A stretch of DNA of 11,914 nt from CALVXC01 sp036636255. GTDB lineage: Bacteria > Bacillota_I > Bacilli_A > RF39 > UBA660. The stretch is taken from the NCBI GenBank assembly GCA_036636255.1, contig JAVWOV010000028.1, forward strand, positions 1-11,914, written 5' to 3'. Shown here piece by piece: positions 6,528 through 11,914 of the stretch (positions are counted from its first letter, which is position 1; the number at the start of each line of letters is the position of its first letter). The position numbers and the translations under genes were made by a program. The notes beneath the pieces were generated by a model, which saw only the letters and a program-made list of their open reading frames with translations, was not told the origin of the DNA and made no database searches.

Positions 6528-7460
6528 TTAATTAATATCAGTAATATCTCGCCAATTATCGGGAAAACCAATTTGATTTAAAATAATATTAATAGGTATT
6601 ACTTCAATTTTGCCATCTAAAATATCGACTTCATAACCAAGTTCAAAAATAAATTCTCTAAATTCTTCTGTAGTTAACATTTGACGCATTATAATAATAA
6701 GTGCAAACAAATCGTTTTTACCATAATTATATTCATCATCAGTCATATCAATATTTAATTTGTAGTGATAAACAGTATCAGGAATTGCCCTTTGGGTCCG
6801 ACGGTCATATAAAATGTCCTCATGAGCACATAGATTTCGATAATTAGAAAGTAACGCTAAATAGATTTGTAATGTGTCACTGTCTAATTCATATATTTCA
6901 GAAATAATGTATTGGTCTTCCGATTTTAGAATTGAATAAAATTCTGAAACAATACCAAATGATAATACTTTAACTAAAATCCATAATGGAATGTACCCAT
7001 AATTACTAATATAATGCAACGTTGCTGAATGTTGACGACCATTTATTTTGATTTGACGTTTCATCTTATTCAAAACATCAGAAACTTGTCTGTTTTTTAA
7101 ATTGTCTTGAGTAAAATTTTTGATATTTAAATAATCTTTTTCTTTAAATCCATATTTTTTAGATAATTGATAGCTGATAATTGATTTAATATTATTTTCA
7201 ATTATTAAAATGTTTTTAAAAATAATATTGCGGATTTGGCGGTCAAAAACAAACATAGAATATAATTCATCAAATGTGGTTCCTTCGATAAAATGACGTT
7301 CCTTTGATGTGCGCATAAATAAATGCCGATAACCGGAAATGAAAAAGTAATTTTCGCGGAATAAGATGTCTTTAGCTTCTTCTTCATTTTCAATTATTAG
7401 ACCTTTTGAGCGTAAAATGTCTAATTGTTCGTTAAGATTTTTAAACTGCTTAGTCGCCAT
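6528..7460 (-). CDS. Abi_2 (AbiD/AbiF-type) abortive-infection protein with HEPN motif
   Basis: A 310-residue protein of the Abi_2 family. Family signatures visible are FRENYFFISGYRHLFM (35-50), the central YIPLWILVKVLSFGIVSEFY segment (156-175) and NYRNLCAHEDILYDRR (206-221). In the last, R208 and H213 form the R-x4-H motif of HEPN ribonucleases. Known relatives block phage growth by abortive infection, probably through RNA cleavage, and AbiF-like proteins have been proposed as ancestors of Cas13. RNase activity here is inferred from the motif. The gene lies 63 bp behind feoB on the same strand with no terminator between, but has its own extended -10 and an AGAGGTGAT ribosome site. No antitoxin gene is adjacent. 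Confidence 0.85.
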   Translation of the reverse strand: MATKQFKNLNEQLDILRSKGLIIENEEEAKDILFRENYFFISGYRHLFMRTSKERHFIEGTTFDELYSMFVFDRQIRNIIFKNILIIENNIKSIISYQLSKKYGFKEKDYLNIKNFTQDNLKNRQVSDVLNKMKRQIKINGRQHSATLHYISNYGYIPLWILVKVLSFGIVSEFYSILKSEDQYIISEIYELDSDTLQIYLALLSNYRNLCAHEDILYDRRTQRAIPDTVYHYKLNIDMTDDEYNYGKNDLFALIIIMRQMLTTEEFREFIFELGYEVDILDGKIEVIPINIILNQIGFPDNWRDITDIN

Positions 7461-7478
7461 TATTAATCACCTCTATTA

Positions 7479-7484
7479 ATTATA
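7479..7484 (-). promoter_or_regulatory. Extended -10 promoter of the Abi gene
   Basis: On the minus strand the sequence reads GTATGATATAAT, a perfect TATAAT preceded by TGA. The -35 region is T-rich and poor. The ribosome site begins within about 10 bases. It would allow the Abi gene to be expressed independently of feoAB. Confidence 0.55.
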
Positions 7485-7523
7485 TCATACGTAATAGCAA
7501 AAAAACATATAATGATTCTCACT

Positions 7524-9605
7524 TTACATAAAAAAACATTTTAAAATATTAGCTACAATAAAGCAAACAATAAATCCTGTAATCGTGGGTACTAAAAAGG
7601 AAATCAAAGTCCATTTTAAACTTTTACTCTCTTTTTTTATAGTTAAACAAGTTGTAGAACAGGGCCAGTGCATGATAGAAAATAACATTACACAAATAGC
7701 CGTTATAAAGGTCCAATTATTTAAAATAAGTAATTCTTTTAATGCTGTTAAATTATCTAGTTCAATTATTTGCCCTGATGACATATATATCATAATCATA
7801 ATAGGTAATACAATTTCATTAGCGGGAAATCCTAATATAAAAGCTAGCAAGATTGTACCATCTAAACCAAATATTGATGCAAATGGATTTAAAAAATTAG
7901 CACAATAATTAATAACACTTATATTACCAATGTTAATATTGGCTAAAACCCAAATAAGTAAACCAGCCGGTGCCGCTACCATTATAGCTCTTCCTAAAAC
8001 AAATATTGAACGATCTAAAACTGATCGTATAAGTACTTTACCAATCTGGGGCTTACGATATGGAGGTAATTCTAAAATAAAGGAAGATGGATATCCTTTT
8101 AAAATTGTTTTAGAAAGAATAAAGGAAATAAATAGTGTAATTAGTATTCCCACCAAAATTATTATTACTAATATTAATGTATTTAAGATAGATGAAAAGG
8201 CCCCTAAACTTCCACCAACAAAAAACATTATAATTATGGCTATCAAAGTAGGAAATCGACCATTACATGGAACAAATGTATTTGTTATCATAGCTATTAA
8301 TCGTTCACGAGGTGAATCAATAATACGACAACCTGTAACACCAACGGCATTACAACCAAAGCCCATAGCCATTGTTAATGCCTGCTTACCACATGTATGA
8401 CATTTTTTAAAATATTTATCTAAGTTAAAGGCTATTCTTGGTAAAATTCCAGAATCCTCCAGTAAAGTAAATAATGGAAAGAATATTAGCATTGGCGGTA
8501 ACATCACGGCTACTACCCAGGCTAAAACACGATAAACACCATCAATTAAAATACTAATTAACCAATCGGGAAAATTAATAATTCTTAAACAGTCTGTAAT
8601 TATTTCACTTACTTTAAATAAAAAAGTAAATAACCACGATGAAGGATAATTAGCACCAATAATAGTAATCCAAAAAATAGTTGCTAACATGGTAAGCATT
8701 ATAGGAATTCCGGTCCATTTATTTGTTAACCATTTATCAATTATACGATCTTTTTTAGCATAGTCTTTTTTTTCTATGGTTACTGTTTTTTTAAAAAGAT
8801 TGGCTGATTTATTATTAATAGCTATGGCAATGTATTCCTTTAAAGTATTAATTGTAATACCGTTATCTAACAATAATTTTCTTGCTTGATAAATTGCTTC
8901 AGTTACTTTGTCGGAATTAATATCATATCCTATAAATTTATTCAATGAATTAATTAATTCAAAATCATTATCTATTAATTTTAATGCTATCCAACGATTA
9001 TTAAAATTAATATGTATAAGTTGTTTTTCAACAATTTTAATAGCTTCCTCTATAAATTCATTATATTTAATTGGTAAATATTGTTTGTTTTTTTTATTAA
9101 TATTATTTGTGATTTCATTTAGTAAGTTTTTTAATCCTCTTTTTTTATTAGCGCTGGTACCTACAATAGGGATTCCTAATTGATTGGACAAATAGTTTAA
9201 ATTTAATTTGATTTTTTTCTTTTTAGCTTCGTCTAATAAATTAACACAGATAATAACTTTATTGGTAATTTCTAAGATTTGTAAAACTAGATTTAAATTT
9301 CTTTCTAAGCATACAGCATCACAAACAATTACAAGAATGTCATAATTACCAAAACAAATAAAATCACGTGCTACTTGTTCTTCACTAGAATGGGCGTTTA
9401 ATGAGTACGTGCCTGGCAAATCATAAATAAGATAGTTTTTATCGTTGTGGTTATAATGACCGGTAGCGTTTGATACGGTTTTGCCGGGCCAATTACCTGT
9501 ATGCTGTCTTAATCCTGTTAAACAATTAAAAATGGTGCTTTTCCCAACATTAGGGTTACCGGCAAGAGCTACAATATGATCTTCTTTGCTAACTTTTTGT
9601 CTCAT
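7524..9605 (-). CDS. feoB: Ferrous iron transport protein B
   Basis: The membrane permease of the Feo ferrous iron uptake system, 693 residues. The N-terminal G domain has P-loop GNPNVGKST (16-24), T43 in GNWPGKTV, DLPGTYSL (G3, from 62), NLLD (G4, 122-125) and a TSAN-type G5. A helical spacer follows, then about 280 onward a multi-helix membrane domain with two Cys-containing gate motifs: FGCNAVGVTGCRIID and FVPCNGRFPTLI. These differ from the E. coli pattern (FGCNVPAI and CGARLP) and match a variant I associate with Clostridia-type FeoB. The C-terminus has the typical HWPCSTTCLTIKKE. The start lies inside the end of feoA (17-bp overlap) with AAGGAGG before the ATG, implying coupled translation. 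No feoC is seen. Confidence 0.95.
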   Translation of the reverse strand: MRQKVSKEDHIVALAGNPNVGKSTIFNCLTGLRQHTGNWPGKTVSNATGHYNHNDKNYLIYDLPGTYSLNAHSSEEQVARDFICFGNYDILVIVCDAVCLERNLNLVLQILEITNKVIICVNLLDEAKKKKIKLNLNYLSNQLGIPIVGTSANKKRGLKNLLNEITNNINKKNKQYLPIKYNEFIEEAIKIVEKQLIHINFNNRWIALKLIDNDFELINSLNKFIGYDINSDKVTEAIYQARKLLLDNGITINTLKEYIAIAINNKSANLFKKTVTIEKKDYAKKDRIIDKWLTNKWTGIPIMLTMLATIFWITIIGANYPSSWLFTFLFKVSEIITDCLRIINFPDWLISILIDGVYRVLAWVVAVMLPPMLIFFPLFTLLEDSGILPRIAFNLDKYFKKCHTCGKQALTMAMGFGCNAVGVTGCRIIDSPRERLIAMITNTFVPCNGRFPTLIAIIIMFFVGGSLGAFSSILNTLILVIIILVGILITLFISFILSKTILKGYPSSFILELPPYRKPQIGKVLIRSVLDRSIFVLGRAIMVAAPAGLLIWVLANINIGNISVINYCANFLNPFASIFGLDGTILLAFILGFPANEIVLPIMIMIYMSSGQIIELDNLTALKELLILNNWTFITAICVMLFSIMHWPCSTTCLTIKKESKSLKWTLISFLVPTITGFIVCFIVANILKCFFM

Positions 9606-9846
9606 TGTAATCCTCCTTTACAATGATTTTATTAGCATTTTCATTTCTAATAGCAATTAATGTTCCCTTTATTAAATACGCTCGTGGATCGCCACCAGGA
9701 CTATTTAATATACATGTAATCTTAGTATTCGGTGTTAAACCAATATCCAATAAACGACGTTTAATTATCTCTTCTAAATTAAGCTTTTGAATAATTACTG
9801 TTTTACCTAATTTACTCCTTTTTAAAGTTAAATAAGATTTTTCCAT
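9589..9846 (-). CDS. feoA: Ferrous iron transport protein A
   Basis: A small cytoplasmic SH3-like protein of 85 residues that supports FeoB function. Recognisable parts are RRLLDIGLTPNTKI and PGGDPRAYLIKGTLIAIRNE, close to the family consensus GDPRAYLIRGTxIALR. It is the first gene of the feoAB unit, and its last codons contain the ribosome site and start of feoB. Its own start has GAGGAGTG upstream. Expression probably responds to iron, but I see no convincing Fur or DtxR box. Confidence 0.93.
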   Translation of the reverse strand: MEKSYLTLKRSKLGKTVIIQKLNLEEIIKRRLLDIGLTPNTKITCILNSPGGDPRAYLIKGTLIAIRNENANKIIVKEDYNETKS

Positions 9847-9861
9847 ATATTCACTCCTCGT

Positions 9862-9889
9862 ATAATAGTTTTTGTAAATGATATTTCAA
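9862..9889 (-). promoter_or_regulatory. Promoter of feoAB
   Basis: On the minus strand, TTGAAA (9884-9889) and TATTAT (9862-9867) are separated by 16 bp, each with one mismatch to consensus. The feoA ribosome site follows within about 15 bp. Confidence 0.6.
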
Positions 9890-9916
9890 CTTACATTTAG
9901 CTATTTTTTATTTATT

Positions 9917-9936
9917 CTATTTTATAAGTAAAATAG
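9917..9936. repeat. Perfect inverted repeat upstream of the feoAB promoter
   Basis: CTATTTTA, spacer TAAG and TAAAATAG form an 8-bp perfect inverted repeat. It lies about 28 bp upstream of the feoA -35 box. It could be a regulator-binding site (for example for a metal sensor), but it does not match a Fur, PerR or MntR consensus I can recall, and AT-rich palindromes also arise by chance. Confidence 0.3.
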
Positions 9937-10138
9937 TTAAAAACTTTCGATAATAATACTCCAGCGTTGAAATATTATTGAAATATTTTCGGACTAAGAA
10001 CTATTATTCTCCCTCCTGTAACCCTTCATAGTGTTTACTATTAAAGACTGTTTCTCTTATTGTTTTAGTTCGCAGTTTGGCTTTCTAAAAAATAATATGT
10101 ATTCTAATAACAAGGTTGTCGTAGCTAATAAGCTTGAG

Positions 10139-10179
10139 TTTCATTTAATTATATTTCACAAAAATTTAATTAAATGAAA
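10139..10179 (+). repeat. Perfect 13-bp hairpin in front of the transposase start
   Basis: TTTCATTTAATTA (10139-10151) and TAATTAAATGAAA (10167-10179) pair perfectly around a 15-nt loop. The structure ends 13 bases before the transposase ATG. It could limit read-through translation of the transposase or be part of the element's left-end RNA. It survives intact although the gene behind it is dead. Confidence 0.5.
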
Positions 10180-10192
10180 GATGGTGATATCT

Positions 10193-10819
10193 ATGACAAA
10201 TTTTTTATTTATCGGTGGTGATGTTTCTTTATAATCTAATCAAATTTGTATTTTAAATTCTCTAATACTCCAGATGACTGCGAAAAAAATTAGTAAAACT
10301 CAAAATATTTATGATAATTATTTCTTTGATAAAATTATTGTGGTTTATGAAGCTACTGGAATGTATTCTTTTCATCTTGCTTGTTATTTTTCTTCTCATG
10401 AATACCTTAATAACTTCAATATAGAAGTTTATTGTGTTAATGTTCATAATATTAATAAATATAAGGAAAGTTTTTCAGATATTGAAAAAACAAATCCTCC
10501 AGATGCTTATATTCTTGCCGACTTTACGATAGTCGGTAGAGCTTAAAATCTCCATCCATTTAGAGGCTCACAATTTATTGCTCTTCAAAGACTTACTAGA
10601 TAATATTATCTAGTTCTAAAAATATTATTAAAGAAAATTATATGTTATAAATAATATTTATTTGGGGCTTATTATTGCCCACAGGAAGGATAAACTATTT
10701 TCTAATTTATTTAATGTACTATATTTGATAACTTTGATTCTCCTGATTAAATTGCTGAAACTTCTGTTGAAGATTTGGTAAATTTAATTTCTGTTGTTGA
10801 GAAAAAATCAATATTATAG
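10193..10819 (+). pseudogene. IS110-family transposase, pseudogene
   Basis: It starts ATG at 10193 with MTNFLFIGGDVSL, matching the IS110 N-terminus with the first catalytic Asp (GxDVS), and hits a TAA at once (10232-10234). A frameshift around 10260 breaks an NTPDDCEK segment. A long open piece continues to 10543 (VVYEATGMYSFHLA, VYCVNVHNI, EKTNPPDAYILADF), covering the E and D of the DEDD RuvC-like site. It is followed by TAA, HPFRGSQFIALQRLTR, and more stops. After another shift a piece resembling DSPDxIAETSVEDLVNLI ends at 10819. The C-terminal Tnp_IS116/IS110/IS902 domain with its catalytic serine is not recognisable. It cannot make an active enzyme. Confidence 0.85.
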
Positions 10820-10869
10820 TCCGATAGACTCAAATACTCAATCTCAAATAAACTGAGTGGGATAGTTAC

Positions 10870-10903
10870 AAACTAATGTTTAGGTTTAAGCTAAACAGTT
10901 TTT
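10870..10903 (+). terminator. Terminator-like hairpin in the IS110 remnant
   Basis: AAACT-AAT-GTTTAG pairs with CTAAAC-AGTTT around a GTTTAAG loop, with a 3-nt bulge, and a short T run follows. It lies downstream of the decayed transposase. Confidence 0.4.
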
Positions 10904-10965
10904 ACTATGCCTTAATTTATTTAATATAGGAGAAATTATATATCAAAAAGGCTAATTACCATCTT

Positions 10966-10988
10966 GACATATTCCCGGATGTCTTTTT
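10966..10988 (+). terminator. Short hairpin with T run at the right end of the IS110 remnant
   Basis: GACAT (10966-10970) and ATGTC (10979-10983) form a 5-bp stem with an 8-nt loop, followed by five T. It marks the probable right end of the element and could act as a weak terminator. Confidence 0.4.
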
Positions 10989-10990
10989 AA

Positions 10991-11038
10991 ATACTATCCT
11001 TATTAATATATGACAATAAAGTAAAAAAGGAATAGTAT
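10991..11038. repeat. Imperfect inverted repeat between the IS remnant and uvsE
   Basis: ATACTATCCTT (10991-11001) and AAGGAATAGTAT (11027-11038) are complementary except for one bulged base, with 25 nt between. No T run follows on either strand, so it is not a clear terminator. It ends 20 bp from the uvsE stop. Confidence 0.4.
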
Positions 11039-11058
11039 ATAAAAAAACAAGTAAATTA

Positions 11059-11914
11059 TTAAACTTCGAAGGAAGTTTCATCAATAAACTTGTAATTAGT
11101 TTTGTATTTTAATAGACGAATTAATCTAAACAAAGCTTCATCTTTAAATTTAGCTTCTAGCATAATATCGATATCTACATTATATTGTTTTATTTTTTCG
11201 ATAAACTTTATAAAGTCATCAACATTTATAAAGTCATTATGACTTCTAAAATCTTTTTTAGTTTGATTTTTAGAAGTAGAAAAGTGTATTTTAGGGTTTT
11301 GATCGGTCCATGTCTCAAAAATTTTGGTGAAGTAATTTTCAATGTCACAATCACCACTGTTACAAAGATGATGATGATAGTCTAATACAAATGGTATTTT
11401 TAATTTACTAGTTAGATTTAATACATCATCAATATTAAAAACTTTATCATCATTTTCAATTACAATTGTTTTTTGAATTTTTTTTGGTAATTTATTGAAA
11501 TTATTAACAAATCTTGTTAATGATGGTTTTTTTCCAAAAACATTACTTCCAACATGTAAAATAATGATGGGCTTTTGAATCTTTAAGGCTTTTAAAATTT
11601 GATAATGATATTGTAATATTTTAATTGTGTTTGCTATTACTTGTGGTTTGGTACTATTTAAAACTGTGAATTGATCAGGATGTACGTCAACACGCATCTT
11701 ACTTTTTTTAATTTTTTTACCGATTATTTCATAATATTTTCGATATTTCAATATATACTCAAAGGTAACTTGTTCATGTGTTGCTAATGGTATTAGTTTT
11801 GATGTCAAACGATAAAAATGAATATTGTTTTTGATATTATAATCAATAATTTTTTCCAAATTGGTTAAATTAGATAAAATAATTTTTTCTATTTTTTTAT
11901 CTTTATTTTTTTCT
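11059..11914 (-). CDS. uvsE: UV damage endonuclease UvsE/UVDE, 5' end beyond the window
   Basis: A UV-damage endonuclease of the UVDE TIM-barrel family, which nicks DNA 5' of UV photoproducts in an alternative excision repair route. The frame stays open to the window edge, so the TTG at 11859 is an internal Leu, not a start. The visible part is 284 residues; about 25-30 N-terminal residues are missing compared with full-length relatives. Counting from the first visible residue, candidate metal ligands are H78 (VDVHPDQFTVLNS), H120 (ILHVGS), E153 (VIENDD), D178 and the HHH at 180-182 (LDYHHH), H210, H225 and E253 (MLEAKF). All family positions appear present. No clear terminator follows the stop. 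Confidence 0.9.
   Translation of the reverse strand, partial: EKNKDKKIEKIILSNLTNLEKIIDYNIKNNIHFYRLTSKLIPLATHEQVTFEYILKYRKYYEIIGKKIKKSKMRVDVHPDQFTVLNSTKPQVIANTIKILQYHYQILKALKIQKPIIILHVGSNVFGKKPSLTRFVNNFNKLPKKIQKTIVIENDDKVFNIDDVLNLTSKLKIPFVLDYHHHLCNSGDCDIENYFTKIFETWTDQNPKIHFSTSKNQTKKDFRSHNDFINVDDFIKFIEKIKQYNVDIDIMLEAKFKDEALFRLIRLLKYKTNYKFIDETSFEV

Larger units (their letters stand above)
9990..11000 (+). mobile_element. Decayed IS110-family insertion sequence
   Basis: A degenerate IS110-type element. It comprises a non-coding left part (about 9990-10192), a broken DEDD transposase gene starting at 10193, and a right part ending near a TTGACAT...ATGTCTTTTT hairpin at about 10964-10988. The edges are approximate: IS110 elements usually lack long terminal inverted repeats, and I could not define the exact junctions. 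In intact IS110 elements the non-coding end encodes the bridge RNA that guides target choice. The element sits between feoA and uvsE and breaks neither. Confidence 0.6.

Noticed and set aside
7461..7523. A structured RNA partner for the Abi_2 gene
   Set aside because: The 63-bp gap is filled by an extended -10 and the ribosome site, and the 47-bp gap on the other side is mostly the terminator; no further stable fold is visible by eye.
7585..8400. Plus-strand frames of 107 and 156 codons
   Set aside because: They are antisense to feoB, which is clearly coding.
10262..10447. A 61-codon minus-strand frame
   Set aside because: It is antisense to the recognisable IS110 transposase remnant.
11059..11859. 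uvsE starting at the TTG at 11859
   Set aside because: The frame is open to the window edge, family similarity continues upstream and no ribosome site precedes the TTG, so the gene is simply cut by the window.

Overview
The window is AT-rich DNA from a low-GC Bacillota, most likely an uncultured gut lineage of Bacilli (Erysipelotrichales or RF39-like). This rests on base composition, AGGAGG/AGGTG ribosome sites, consensus-type promoters and gene content. A class B sortase, LysM proteins and an SleB/CwlJ-type hydrolase imply a Gram-positive peptidoglycan wall, and CwlJ hints at sporulation. TGA acts as a stop (end of the LiaF-like gene), Trp is encoded by TGG, and the one tRNA is tRNA-Trp(CCA), so the standard bacterial code applies.

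Layout. 1-470: a small XRE regulator whose 5' end runs into a repeat pair resembling an insertion-sequence end, followed by a hairpin that can terminate both strands. 538-704: tRNA-Trp (minus) with a strong promoter. 728-1381: LiaF-like membrane protein (minus). 1493-1921: CwlJ-like cortex hydrolase (plus). 1922-2866: no intact gene; it holds a decayed minus-strand reading frame and a copy of a terminator plus the tail of a LysM gene. 2867-5022: an amidase with four LysM repeats and a class B sortase, both minus. 5152-6480: a beta-helix surface protein (plus) ending in an NPNTGD sorting signal, divergent from the sortase. 6528-9846: feoA, feoB and an Abi_2/HEPN gene, all minus and possibly one transcript. 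About 9990-11000: a decayed IS110-family element. 11059-11914: the UV-damage endonuclease gene uvsE (minus), cut by the window end.

How they fit. The clearest functional pair is the sortase and its divergent NPNTGD substrate: the sortase should anchor the beta-helix protein to the wall. The two wall hydrolases lack signal peptides and suit spore germination and mother-cell lysis, or phage-like lysis. FeoA and FeoB take up ferrous iron, and an abortive-infection-type RNase candidate sits directly behind them. I see no CRISPR array, intact transposase, integrase or clearly new multi-gene system. The most unusual material is the decayed DNA (1922-2866 and 9990-11000) and the Abi_2 gene behind feoAB.
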